NCBI RefSeq assembly: GCF_009733865.1
Contig: NZ_WOFB01000014.1
Location: forward strand, 1 to 64,000
Reading direction: 5' to 3'
Length of the DNA: 64,000 bases
Source: Oceanobacillus salinisoli
GTDB taxonomy: Bacteria > Bacillota > Bacilli > Bacillales > Amphibacillaceae
Part shown: piece by piece, positions 45,186-54,076 of the stretch
Numbering within the stretch: position 1 is the stretch's first letter
Layout: every line of letters starts with the position of its first letter
The notes under the pieces: model-generated
Seen by the model: the letters and a program-made list of their open reading frames with translations, nothing else
Told to the model about the DNA's origin: nothing
Databases searched by the model: none
Position numbers and translations under genes: made by a program

Positions 45186-45953
45186 TTATTCTTCCGTTAG
45201 TTCCCATTCTTCTTCTAATTGTGCTACCGTACCATTATCAATCAGCTCTTGTAATACCGCATTAACTTCTTCTGCAAGTTCACTTCCCTTAGGAAAAGCA
45301 ATCGCCATACCCGGAGAGCTTGTTGTTGGATCATCAAAACCTGCTAAATCCTGTTCTTCCATAAATCCTTCTGCTACAGCTTTATCCATATAACCTACAT
45401 CAACACGGTTAGAATTAAGTTCTTGAATTAATAAGGATGATTTATCCACTTTTTTCACTTCAAAATCATATTCTTCACTTAATTCATCTGCACCTTCCTC
45501 CTGAATCGTACCTAATTGAACACCGACAACTTTTCCTTTTAGATCTTCTAAACTCTTGATTTCAGAATCTTTCTTCGTCAAAAACATTTCTCCAGAACGA
45601 TGATATTCCACGGAGAAGTCAACATTTTCCTTACGATCTTCTGTTGCACTCATACCAGCCATTACCATATCGACACGGCCAGCTTGCAACGCACCTATTA
45701 ATCCATCAAAATTCATATCTTCAATTTTCAATTCATAACCTAATTCATCTGCAATGGCATGTGCTAAATCAATATCAAATCCTTCAAAATTCCCTGCTGT
45801 ATCAAAAGACTCGAAAGGAGGGAAGTCCGCTGAAGTTGCCATTTTTAATACTTTCGTTTCTTCATTTTCTGTATCTGCTGCACCTGATCCACAAGCTGCT
45901 AAAAACCCAATGAATAATGTCATAAATAATAATTTAATTAAGATTGATTTCAT
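45186..45953 (-). CDS. Polar amino-acid ABC transporter, substrate-binding lipoprotein
   Basis: 255 residues: lipobox LAAC, then a type-3 periplasmic-binding fold (LKMATSADFPPFESFD, GFDIDLAHAIADELGYEL, DGLIGALQAGRVDMVMAGMSAT). Ligand cannot be fixed, but the linked amidohydrolase suggests an N-acylated or conjugated amino acid, a model similar to B. subtilis yxeMNOP; that is inference. Confidence 0.9.
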   Translation of the reverse strand: MKSILIKLLFMTLFIGFLAACGSGAADTENEETKVLKMATSADFPPFESFDTAGNFEGFDIDLAHAIADELGYELKIEDMNFDGLIGALQAGRVDMVMAGMSATEDRKENVDFSVEYHRSGEMFLTKKDSEIKSLEDLKGKVVGVQLGTIQEEGADELSEEYDFEVKKVDKSSLLIQELNSNRVDVGYMDKAVAEGFMEEQDLAGFDDPTTSSPGMAIAFPKGSELAEEVNAVLQELIDNGTVAQLEEEWELTEE

Positions 45954-45968
45954 TTTTCTTTCCCCTTT

Positions 45969-47132
45969 TTATTTATTTTTGTATTTAAATTCTTCTTTTA
46001 TTGCTGTTAATAAACTTTCGTCTGAGATGACATCAAACCCTGTTTGTGCCAATGCTAATGCACCACTTACCAACGTTTCATATCCGTCTTTACTAACGGT
46101 TTGGTCAGCAAACTCTTTTGTATGATGCACTAATCCAGCTTTATTCATACCAATATAAGGATGAATGGCTGGCACTACTTGACTGACATTCCCCATATCA
46201 ATGGATCCTGACCCCTTTTTTTCCGAATGGATTGGATGTTTACTTGTCTGTTTCAAGTTGTTGGTAAAAACGTCAGATAATGTATGGTTGGTTACCATAT
46301 TATCGTAGCTCAATTCATAGTTGGAGATTTCCAAATTGGCACCGGTCATTAATGCTGCACCCTCAGCAATGTTCTTCACTTTCGCTACTACTTCATTTAA
46401 ATAGTTTCTATCGTTTGCCCGGATATAAAATTGAGCGACTGCCTTATTAGGAACAACGTTTGCCGCATGTCCGCCTTCTGCGATGATTCCGTGAATCCGA
46501 ACATCTGAAGTCACATGCTGCCTTAGTGCATTGATTCCATTAAATAATTGAATCACACTGTCTAATGCATTAATTCCTTCTTCAGGAGATGCTGCTGCAT
46601 GGGCTGATTTACCTGTGTATGCATATTGGATGGCATCCATTGCAAGCGACTCCCCACTTTCATAAGACTGATCACTAGGATGCAGAATCATAGCAACATC
46701 GATATCATCAAAAATTCCTTCTGCACTCATCGGTACCTTAGCCCCGTTTGTTTCCTCAGCTGGTGTGCCTAATACTACAACATTTCCGCCAATCTCACCG
46801 ATAATTTTGCTTAGCGCGACACCTGCACCGACACTCATCGTTCCTATTAAATTATGACCACATCCATGACCTACTCCTGGAAGTGCATCGTATTCAGCTA
46901 AATATGCTATTGTCGGGCCTGGCTTCCCACTTTTACACACCGCTTTAAATGCGGTTTGGCGATGAACCGTTCCTGTTTCTACAGTAAAGTCATGCTCTTT
47001 AAGGAAGGCCGTTAGTAGTTTCATTGACTCATATTCCTGATCACCCAATTCAGGATTTTCATACAATTGTTTATTCATTCCCCAAAGATTATCCTGAATA
47101 TTTCCAATTTGCTCTTTTAACTGTTCCTTCAT
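45969..47132 (-). CDS. M20 family amidohydrolase / dipeptidase
   Basis: 387 residues, metal-dependent. Zinc ligands are in YLAEYDALPGVGHGCGHN and GTPAEETNGAK, with HPSDQSYES and HAAASPEEGINALD following; this pattern is close to the PM20D2/AbgB-like subgroup (aminoacyl dipeptides, N-acyl amino acids). It is the first gene of a four-gene operon with an amino-acid ABC importer, so it probably processes the imported compound in the cytoplasm. GGGGAGG lies 5 nt before the ATG. Confidence 0.87.
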   Translation of the reverse strand: MKEQLKEQIGNIQDNLWGMNKQLYENPELGDQEYESMKLLTAFLKEHDFTVETGTVHRQTAFKAVCKSGKPGPTIAYLAEYDALPGVGHGCGHNLIGTMSVGAGVALSKIIGEIGGNVVVLGTPAEETNGAKVPMSAEGIFDDIDVAMILHPSDQSYESGESLAMDAIQYAYTGKSAHAAASPEEGINALDSVIQLFNGINALRQHVTSDVRIHGIIAEGGHAANVVPNKAVAQFYIRANDRNYLNEVVAKVKNIAEGAALMTGANLEISNYELSYDNMVTNHTLSDVFTNNLKQTSKHPIHSEKKGSGSIDMGNVSQVVPAIHPYIGMNKAGLVHHTKEFADQTVSKDGYETLVSGALALAQTGFDVISDESLLTAIKEEFKYKNK

Positions 47133-47391
47133 GTTGTCCTCCCCACTTGATGTCTTTGTATAGTCGTGTATATTTATAAGTTTTTTTGTATATTTATTAA
47201 ATAGCTATTTATATTTATACCATGAGTCGGGGAAGTATGCAATAGTTTTTTTACATATAATTTAATACAGATTAGGTGTAATATTTAAATTTTTAACCCT
47301 TCTTAATATATCTCCTTGCAACAAGTTAAATAGTTAATAGTTTGGAATATGATGTGACACTATTTCCTGCCTTTTTTATCAACACAAAGTC

Positions 47392-47610
47392 CGCTCATAT
47401 CAACCTGTGCATGCTCGATATCGACTGTTGGAGGGCAGATATCAACCATAAAGGTGCAGATATCGACCGTTGGAGGGCATATATCAACCATAAAGGAGGA
47501 AATATCAACCGTTGCGCAAAATATCAACACAACGCTTGATCATATCAACCGTTAAGGACATTTATCAACCATAAAGATGCAGATATCGACCGCTACTCAG
47601 GATAGCAACC
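47392..47610 (+). repeat. Keyword array ATATCAACC/ATATCGACC, period about 21 bp
   Basis: About eleven units of 19-21 bp start with ATCAACC or ATCGACC, for example ATCAACCATAAAGGTGCAGAT and ATCGACCGTTGGAGGGCAGAT. In the first part ATCAACCATAAAGG alternates with ATCGACCGTTGGAGG. No ORF with ribosome binding site. The array ends just before the proS terminator. The rest of 47133-47656 is AT-rich. Confidence 0.92.
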
Positions 47611-47617
47611 AAAAATA

Positions 47618-47656
47618 AAAAAATAGGTGCCGTTTTCCGACGGCACCTATTTTTTC
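47618..47656 (-). terminator. Terminator of proS
   Basis: AAATAGGTGCCGT pairs perfectly with ACGGCACCTATTT around TTTCCG; on the minus strand it ends in a T-run. Confidence 0.92.
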
Positions 47657-49096
47657 TTAATATGCTTTTGCCCAATACACCATTTCTTTTGCTTCTTTTT
47701 TGCAGCATACACAAGTATCTGCCACTTTTTCCTGTTCAAACGGAATACAGCGGGAAGTTGCAGTCGTGTCTTCTTTTATTTTCTCTTCACATGCAAGATC
47801 ACCACACCACATTGCTTTGATGAATCCGCCTTTTTCATCAATCGTTTGTTTGAATTCTTCCATGTTTGTAGCAACTGTCGTCATTTCATTACGATGTTCT
47901 AATGCTTTGTTGTATAAGTTTTGCTGAATTTCTTCTAATAATTTAGGCAGGCGCCCCTCTAATTCATGGAGTGCAACAAATTCTTTTTCTCCCGTGTCAC
48001 GACGAACAAGAACCACTTGTTCTTTTTCAATGTCTTTTGGTCCCATCTCGATACGAACTGGGATACCTTTCATTTCATATTCATTGAATTTCCAGCCTGG
48101 CATTTTGTCACTTGCGTCAATATCCACTCGCACTAAGTCTTTCAATTGATCACGTAACGCATAGGCTTTATCCAGTACACCTTCTTTATGCTGTGCGATG
48201 GGAACAATCATTGCTTGTGTAGGTGCGATGCGTGGTGGAACAACTAGACCACGATTGTCTCCGTGTACCATGATGAGTGCACCCATAATCCGTGTGGAAA
48301 GTCCCCACGATGTTTGGTGAACATATTGACTTTCTCCGTTTTCATCTAAATACGTAATGTCAAAACCTTCTGCAAAATCAGTACCCAAATAATGGGAAGT
48401 TCCAGACTGTAATGCTTTTCCATCATGCATTAGGGCTTCAATTGTTAATGTATATTCTGCACCAGCAAACTTCTCTTTGTCCGTTTTTCTTCCTTTGAGT
48501 ACTGGAACTGCTAAATAATTTTCAACGACCTCCGCATACACATTTAGCATTTGGTCCGTTTCCTTTGATGCATCCTCTTCTGTCGCATGTGCAGTATGAC
48601 CCTCTTGCCAATGGAATTCAGACGAACGAAGGAATGGACGAGTTGTTTTTTCCCAGCGTACAACATTTGCCCATTGGTTATAAAGCATAGGCAAGTCACG
48701 ATAGGAATGGATATTTTTAGAATAGTAATCACAGAAAAGAACTTCAGATGTTGGACGAATCGCCAAACGTTCCAGTAATTCCTCATCCCCACCATGAGTT
48801 ACCCATGCAACTTCCGGGGCAAATCCTTCCACATGGTCTTTTTCCTTTTGCAGGAGACCTTCTGGAATAAATAGAGGAAAAGCAACATTCGAATGGCCAG
48901 TTTCTTTTATTTGGCGGTCTAACTCATCTTTAATATTTTCCCAGATTGCATAGCCATATGGTTTAATAATCATCGTTCCGCGCACTAGACCATAATCGAC
49001 TAAATCCGCCTGTTTAACCACATCGGTATACCACTGTGCGAAGTCATCTTCCATTGCTGTGATTTTTTCTACAAACTGCTTATTTTTCTTTCCCAA
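47657..49096 (-). CDS. proS: Prolyl-tRNA synthetase (short, eukaryote/archaeon-like ProS)
   Basis: 479 residues. Class-II motifs include [52 protein letters not shown] and [10 protein letters not shown]; a C-terminal Cys-rich zinc part ([13 protein letters not shown]) follows. This is the ProS3 type and lacks the editing domain of the long bacterial ProS. TTG 49096 has AGAGGTG 8 nt upstream. Preceded by a T-box riboswitch with a proline specifier codon. Confidence 0.95.
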   Translation of the reverse strand: MGKKNKQFVEKITAMEDDFAQWYTDVVKQADLVDYGLVRGTMIIKPYGYAIWENIKDELDRQIKETGHSNVAFPLFIPEGLLQKEKDHVEGFAPEVAWVTHGGDEELLERLAIRPTSEVLFCDYYSKNIHSYRDLPMLYNQWANVVRWEKTTRPFLRSSEFHWQEGHTAHATEEDASKETDQMLNVYAEVVENYLAVPVLKGRKTDKEKFAGAEYTLTIEALMHDGKALQSGTSHYLGTDFAEGFDITYLDENGESQYVHQTSWGLSTRIMGALIMVHGDNRGLVVPPRIAPTQAMIVPIAQHKEGVLDKAYALRDQLKDLVRVDIDASDKMPGWKFNEYEMKGIPVRIEMGPKDIEKEQVVLVRRDTGEKEFVALHELEGRLPKLLEEIQQNLYNKALEHRNEMTTVATNMEEFKQTIDEKGGFIKAMWCGDLACEEKIKEDTTATSRCIPFEQEKVADTCVCCKKEAKEMVYWAKAY

Positions 49097-49132
49097 TCTA
49101 AACACCTCTTTATCCAATTTATTTTCATTTTG

Positions 49133-49262
49133 GCTGTTTTCTATAATCCATAATGTCCGAATAGTATAGTGCAGCGTTGATTTCCGCAGCTATTAACGCA
49201 CGAGACTATCATCTCAGGTTGTGTCGTATTCTATATTAACTGCGAGTCTAAAAACCAGCAAA
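49133..49262 (-). repeat. Repeat-like insert between T-box and proS (copy H, degenerate)
   Basis: TTTTGGCTgTTTTC at one end and TATATTAACTGCGA near the other resemble words of copy F (TTTTGGCTCTTTTCGC and TATATAAACTGCGA, about 59650-59700). It lies between the T-box terminator and the proS ribosome binding site. Confidence 0.45.
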
Positions 49263-49280
49263 AGTTCCGCTTTTCTGCAC

Positions 49281-49505
49281 AAAAAAATCCTCCATCCGAA
49301 AAGGGACCGAGGTTTGGCGTTACCACCCTTGTTTGCAAAAAACAGAACATCTCCTTATTTCTTGCACTCTCTTCCTTGGTAACGGTGATGAACCGCGCAC
49401 ATCTTACAGCAAATATGCCCTTCTGATGGCGAACTGAAGAGGCAGGTTCTAACTTGCGTCAATGGAAAATTCCCACCAGCCATTTCCTCTCTGTAAAAGA
49501 CAACA
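49281..49505 (-). promoter_or_regulatory. T-box riboswitch of proS (proline specific)
   Basis: On the minus strand the conserved T-box core AGGGTGGTAACGCC lies at 49329-49316, followed by the terminator CCTCGGTCCC...GGATGGAGG and a run of seven T. Stem I contains AGAGAGG near 49490 and a specifier loop GAACCTGCC with proline codon CCT at 49446-49444. Uncharged tRNA-Pro would stabilise the antiterminator and switch on proS. Confidence 0.93.
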
Positions 49506-49662
49506 AATTATACTAATCCTCTTTTAACGTTTCGTATATGCTTAATATAATTTAATATATATGGATGATTTTAGAAAGTCAAGGTATACACTATAATAAT
49601 GGATGGAAATAATATTTCTTCTCATAGATAGAGCATTTCCCGACATGACGAACTTTACTACA

Positions 49663-50214
49663 TTACCGCACTTCCGCTCCCAGTGAATCTTTGAAATGTC
49701 CTAATGCCCATTCATGCCCGGCCTGATTAAAGCTTGCAACCGCATCTTTATGGATAATAATCTGAAAACCTTTATTATAGGCGTCCACGGCAGTATGGAG
49801 CACACAAATATCGGTACATACCCCGATAATGTGTACTTCCTCAATCCCACGTTCACGCAGTTTGATTTCCAAATCGGTTCCCGCAAATGCACTATATCTT
49901 GTCTTATCAAAATAGTAGACATTCTCTCTGTCTTTATTCGCATCATAGACTCGAGCCAGTTCTCCATATAAATGACGCCCTGGTGTTCCTATAATGTTGT
50001 GGGGTGGAAATAATTTGTTTTCCGGGTGGAAGTCATCACCTTCTTTATGGGCATCAATAGCAAATACGACATAATCACCGGCATCCATAAATTCCTTTGT
50101 CAGACTAACTATCTTTTCTTCAATCGCTTGTCCAGGTTCTCCGCAAGTTAAGGCACCATCTATCGCAACAAAATCATACGTATAATCCACATTGATTAAG
50201 GCACGCTTTGTCAT
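49663..50214 (-). CDS. pncA: Nicotinamidase / isochorismatase-family hydrolase
   Basis: 183 residues. The catalytic Asp is in NVDYTYDFV, Lys in the central part, and the nucleophilic Cys in GVCTDICVLHT, with the metal site around DAHKEGDDFHPE. This pattern fits nicotinamidases, which convert nicotinamide to nicotinate for NAD salvage. ATG 50214 is 4 bp after the pdxK stop, with GGGGGAAT as ribosome binding site inside pdxK. Confidence 0.88.
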   Translation of the reverse strand: MTKRALINVDYTYDFVAIDGALTCGEPGQAIEEKIVSLTKEFMDAGDYVVFAIDAHKEGDDFHPENKLFPPHNIIGTPGRHLYGELARVYDANKDRENVYYFDKTRYSAFAGTDLEIKLRERGIEEVHIIGVCTDICVLHTAVDAYNKGFQIIIHKDAVASFNQAGHEWALGHFKDSLGAEVR

Positions 50215-50218
50215 TTTT

Positions 50219-51064
50219 TTATTCCCCCATTTGATCGATTGTCTCGATTTTAATTTTATAAGCTTCTCCATACTTGCGTTCTGCAGCATGGTAGGTTGGC
50301 CCGACAATTTCCGTATACGAGAATCCGTGTTCAATTGCCGTTGTTATGTAACTTTTAGCTTGTCTTACCGCATCTTTTACAGGTAACCCTTTTGTAAGAT
50401 TGGCAGCAATGGCGGCAGAATAGGAGCATCCCGCACCACTTGTATTTGGTGTATGAATCCGCGGTGCTTCATATGTTGTAATTGTATCCCCATCATATAA
50501 GACATCTACTGCAGGGCCTTCTAGTCTTCCGCCTTTTACCAGAACATTTTTAGCACCAAGCTGATGTAAATCGACTGCCGCTTGCTTCAACTCCTGAAGG
50601 CTGTTTAGTGGCCGATCATCTAGCAGGACAGAAGCTTCCGGAACATTTGGTGTCATGATCGTTGCTAGTGGAATGAGATTTGTTTTCAACACTTCGATTG
50701 CATTGTCCTCCAATAACTTGGAGTTCATTTTCCCAATCATAACTGGATCGACAACCACTGTCTTAACATCAGCACCTTTAATTAATCGCGTAACGGTTTT
50801 GATTACTTCCTCTGAAAATAACATTCCTGTTTTTATACCATCCGTACCGACTTGCTCCATGGCCGTAGCAAATTGGGCCTCGATAGCCTCTATATCCACC
50901 GCATGCACATTTTTCTTCGTTTCCGGATGCCTGCCGACAATAGCGGTGATGATGCTCATTCCATATACATCCAATTCCTGAAATGTTTTTAAATCAGCCT
51001 GTATGCCGGCACTACCTCCCGCTGCAGAACCGGCAATAGTCATTACTCTTGATGGAACGTTCAT
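50219..51064 (-). CDS. pdxK: Pyridoxine/pyridoxal kinase (PdxK, ThiD-like)
   Basis: 281 residues, ribokinase fold. TIAGSAAGGSAGIQADLKTFQE at the N-terminus, DPVMIGK in the middle, and the anion hole TSGAGCSYSAA whose Cys is characteristic of Bacillus/Staphylococcus PdxK rather than ThiD. Phosphorylates vitamin B6 forms (and HMP). ATG 51064 has GAGAGG about 9 nt upstream. It is coupled to pncA downstream, a vitamin-salvage pair. Confidence 0.86.
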   Translation of the reverse strand: MNVPSRVMTIAGSAAGGSAGIQADLKTFQELDVYGMSIITAIVGRHPETKKNVHAVDIEAIEAQFATAMEQVGTDGIKTGMLFSEEVIKTVTRLIKGADVKTVVVDPVMIGKMNSKLLEDNAIEVLKTNLIPLATIMTPNVPEASVLLDDRPLNSLQELKQAAVDLHQLGAKNVLVKGGRLEGPAVDVLYDGDTITTYEAPRIHTPNTSGAGCSYSAAIAANLTKGLPVKDAVRQAKSYITTAIEHGFSYTEIVGPTYHAAERKYGEAYKIKIETIDQMGE

Positions 51065-51102
51065 ATGAAAAACCTCTCTTTTCGTATTTGTTTCACCTTC
51101 TT

Positions 51103-51588
51103 TTAGAATATGATAACAATAAAGAACCAAATAATCATTATTAATTGAATGACAACTTTAGCTACTGATCCTCCAAGGAATCCCAATAATGAACCAATCG
51201 ATGCTCTAGCTGCTTCATTTGGTGGCCGGTGCTGAAGCAATTCAATAACAAATACGGTAATAAACGGAACAAGGATGATACCGAATGGCGGGATGATGAA
51301 GGAACCAATAATTACGGCAATCGCTGCTCCTCTTTCTCCCCATTTGCTGCCTCCATACTTTTTCACAAAATAACTATTGGCTAGAATATCTGCCAGGAAC
51401 AGAAAAGCAGTGAAAATGACCATCACAATCCAAAACGAAGCAGTCAGTTCATTTGCATTGATGATGAACTGATAAAGGAAGAAGCCTACCCAAATAACCA
51501 ATACAGATGGAATAATCGGATATAGGATTCCAACAAAGCTTAAAACAAATAAAGCAATAATGACAATCCAGATGATAAAATCTAACAT
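51103..51588 (-). CDS. DUF456 membrane protein
   Basis: 161 residues with four to five membrane helices, including the DUF456 segments VGILYPIIPSVLVIWVGFFLYQ and GGSKWGERGAAIAVIIGSF. Resembles B. subtilis YqgC. AGGAGG lies 5 nt before the ATG. The gene ends 38 bp before pdxK and may share its transcript. Function unknown. Confidence 0.85.
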   Translation of the reverse strand: MLDFIIWIVIIALFVLSFVGILYPIIPSVLVIWVGFFLYQFIINANELTASFWIVMVIFTAFLFLADILANSYFVKKYGGSKWGERGAAIAVIIGSFIIPPFGIILVPFITVFVIELLQHRPPNEAARASIGSLLGFLGGSVAKVVIQLIMIIWFFIVIIF

Positions 51589-51790
51589 AACATCCTCCTA
51601 ACATGGATCAGGACTTTTTATGGTCCATACGAAAAATTTAATTGCTACCTTATTTAGGATACGTTTATAGCTTACCCTATGTTTCATTATATTTAACAGG
51701 GAGATCACTATGACAATCCTTAGTAGGAACAGGCACCGTCCGAATCTTTTAGAAAAAGCGTATATCTTAAATTAGAAAAATCCTACGAGT

Positions 51791-53236
51791 TTAACTTTCA
51801 TGGACATGATTAATCTCATTAAAATTAATCATCCGATCACTTATGCGCTGCAGTAGCTGATGATCGTGACTAATGGCAAGCACACCAATACTTCGTGCTT
51901 TTGCAATTCGGAGAACCATTTCCCACAATTTAGCCTGGGTAACTGCATCCAGCATGGTTGTCATTTCATCTGCAATTAAATATTTCGTTCCATCATGTAG
52001 CGCCCGTGCAATACAGAACCGTTGCAGTTCACCACCCGACAGCTCGCTCGGCCAGCGGGATAACCATTCTTCCTGAATACCAAGTTCATTTAATAGAGGG
52101 CTATTCTCCATATTGGTCTCCGCAAGGACCTTATGCATCTGCCAGCGTGGGTTAATCGCCTTTTCCGGATGCTGCCAAATTAATTGAACAGGATGCATTC
52201 CTTTTTTCTTTATCTTTTTTCCGCCAAGTCGAATGGTTCCTGCTTCTGGCTGGAAGTACCCTGCCATCACTTTTGCCATCGTTGTTTTACCAGAACCGCT
52301 ATACCCATGCAACCCAACTATTTCTCCAGGTTGAAGGCTTAAATCTAGATCTTTAAATACATATGGTCCATTCCCATATTTATAACTAATTCCTCTTATC
52401 TCCAGCATTTCTCCACTTTGTTGCTTTTGTTCCATTTCTTTCTCTCTTTGAAAAAACTCATTTCTCGGCAGTCTATTCCATAAAGCTTTTGAATAAGGAT
52501 GCCTTAACCTTTCCCCTTTTCCCGAAAAAGCTGCCGCGTCTGCCGACTCAATGGTTTCTCCCTTATAAAACACAACGACTTTATCCGCAATAGTCAATGC
52601 GGTGTCGATATCATGACTAATGAACATGATTCCTTTTCCCTCTCGGGCTAATTGTTTCAGCAGTGAAATGGTTTCTTTCAGTACTTTTGGATCTAGCCCT
52701 GGAGTTGGTTCATCGGCAATAATTAATTCTGCCGGGCTAACCATTGCAGCCGCCGCCAGCACTCTCCTAGCCATTCCACCCGATAATTCAAACGGATACT
52801 TATTTTCGGCATCTTCCGGCAAACCTACCCGCTCAAAGATATCCTGCTGCACTACTTTTCTATCTGATTGGTGAATGACTCCCTGCACCTGTTTCCCGGT
52901 TTTCATTAAAGGATTCAGTGAATGGATAGACTGGGGAATGATTGAAATTTCCTTCCCCCGTAATACCTCTTTTATATTCTCCCCTTTATAAAGCAATGTC
53001 CCATGAGTTATTGCATGATCCGGAAGAATACCAAGAATAGCATTGGCGAGCAAGCTTTTCCCTGAACCACTTGCACCAACTACCGCGACAATTTCCCCTT
53101 CATGAATGGTGATATTCAGTTTCTTTATTACTTCCATCTTCGTTTCTCTTAATCCTTTTTTAAAGGATGGAAAAGCAAGTGAAAAGTCTTTCACTTCAAG
53201 TAATGGAGGAAGTTGATAATGCCCGTTGGTTTCCAC
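51791..53236 (-). CDS. Peptide/nickel-type ABC transporter, two fused ATP-binding domains
   Basis: 481 residues with two nucleotide-binding domains. First: GASGSGKSLLANA, LSGGMARRVLAAAAM, LIIADEPTPGLD. Second (after about residue 265): GYSGSGKTTMAK, LSGGELQRFCIARAL, YLIADEMTTMLD. The signature GGMARR and the second Walker B DEMT depart slightly from consensus. It replaces the usual separate DppD and DppF. GTG start with AGGAGG 8 nt upstream. Last gene of a four-gene importer operon. Confidence 0.88.
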   Translation of the reverse strand: METNGHYQLPPLLEVKDFSLAFPSFKKGLRETKMEVIKKLNITIHEGEIVAVVGASGSGKSLLANAILGILPDHAITHGTLLYKGENIKEVLRGKEISIIPQSIHSLNPLMKTGKQVQGVIHQSDRKVVQQDIFERVGLPEDAENKYPFELSGGMARRVLAAAAMVSPAELIIADEPTPGLDPKVLKETISLLKQLAREGKGIMFISHDIDTALTIADKVVVFYKGETIESADAAAFSGKGERLRHPYSKALWNRLPRNEFFQREKEMEQKQQSGEMLEIRGISYKYGNGPYVFKDLDLSLQPGEIVGLHGYSGSGKTTMAKVMAGYFQPEAGTIRLGGKKIKKKGMHPVQLIWQHPEKAINPRWQMHKVLAETNMENSPLLNELGIQEEWLSRWPSELSGGELQRFCIARALHDGTKYLIADEMTTMLDAVTQAKLWEMVLRIAKARSIGVLAISHDHQLLQRISDRMINFNEINHVHES

Positions 53237-53251
53237 GATAATTTCCTCCTT

Positions 53252-54076
53252 CTATGGCTTTTGTGCGTGAAACGGATCGATGAATAGCTTTATATTTTTT
53301 CCCAATACATCAAATAGCCCAACGATAATGAGTAAGGCAAGGCCTGGGAAAAAGGCAAGCCACCACATTCCAGCTGAAAGGTAGCGCATGGATTCTGATA
53401 ATATTATCCCAATGGCTGGCTGTTCTGCCGGAAGTCCAAAGCCTAAAAATGTAATGGCAGCCTCATGTAAAATAGCATGGGGAAATAATAACAGAAATCC
53501 AATAAATAACTGTGGTAGAACATGTGGAAGGAAATGATGTCTCGCTATCCATAGCCTTGTTTTCCCTAGCCTTAATGAAATACCTACATAATCCATAGAT
53601 TTCATTTGCAGTATTTCAGCGCGAAGCACCCTAGTTAAGGAGGGCCAATGTGTGAGGGCTAGGCCAATCACAATCCCTTGGAAGCCTCCACCTAAGGCAA
53701 AAGAAATCAAAATTAAAAGCACGATGTGTGGTACGCTAAGAAATAAATCGATGAGCCATGTCACTATTCGGTCCCATGTTTTATTAAAAGAAGCAAGTAG
53801 ACTAAGGCATAGGGCAATCACTGTACTTGATAAGGCAGCCAGTATTCCTACTCCAATACTTAATGTTAGCCCTTTTAACGTTCTAGATAACATATCCCGT
53901 CCTAACCAGTCCGTTCCAAATAAATGGTCCAATGTTGGGGAACTGTTCTTATTTTCCATATTTATCCTCATACTCTCTTCCCCAATAAAAAGGCCACCTA
54001 TTACAACTATTAAAAGGAAGAAAAGCGATAACGCAATCTTGAACAATGTCCGTTGTCTTAGATTGATAGAATTCAT
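53252..54076 (-). CDS. Peptide/nickel-type ABC transporter, permease (DppC/NikC type)
   Basis: 274 residues with about six helices. Typical segments: LFGTDWLGRDMLSR near residue 50 and EAAITFLGFGLPAEQPAIGIIL near residue 210. Its ATG overlaps the stop of the preceding permease (TAATG), so translation is coupled. Forms the pore with that permease. Confidence 0.9.
   Translation of the reverse strand: MNSINLRQRTLFKIALSLFFLLIVVIGGLFIGEESMRINMENKNSSPTLDHLFGTDWLGRDMLSRTLKGLTLSIGVGILAALSSTVIALCLSLLASFNKTWDRIVTWLIDLFLSVPHIVLLILISFALGGGFQGIVIGLALTHWPSLTRVLRAEILQMKSMDYVGISLRLGKTRLWIARHHFLPHVLPQLFIGFLLLFPHAILHEAAITFLGFGLPAEQPAIGIILSESMRYLSAGMWWLAFFPGLALLIIVGLFDVLGKNIKLFIDPFHAQKP

Noticed and set aside
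51710-51775. 21-codon ORF after AGGGAG
   Set aside because: Too short, no family resemblance and no terminator or promoter support.
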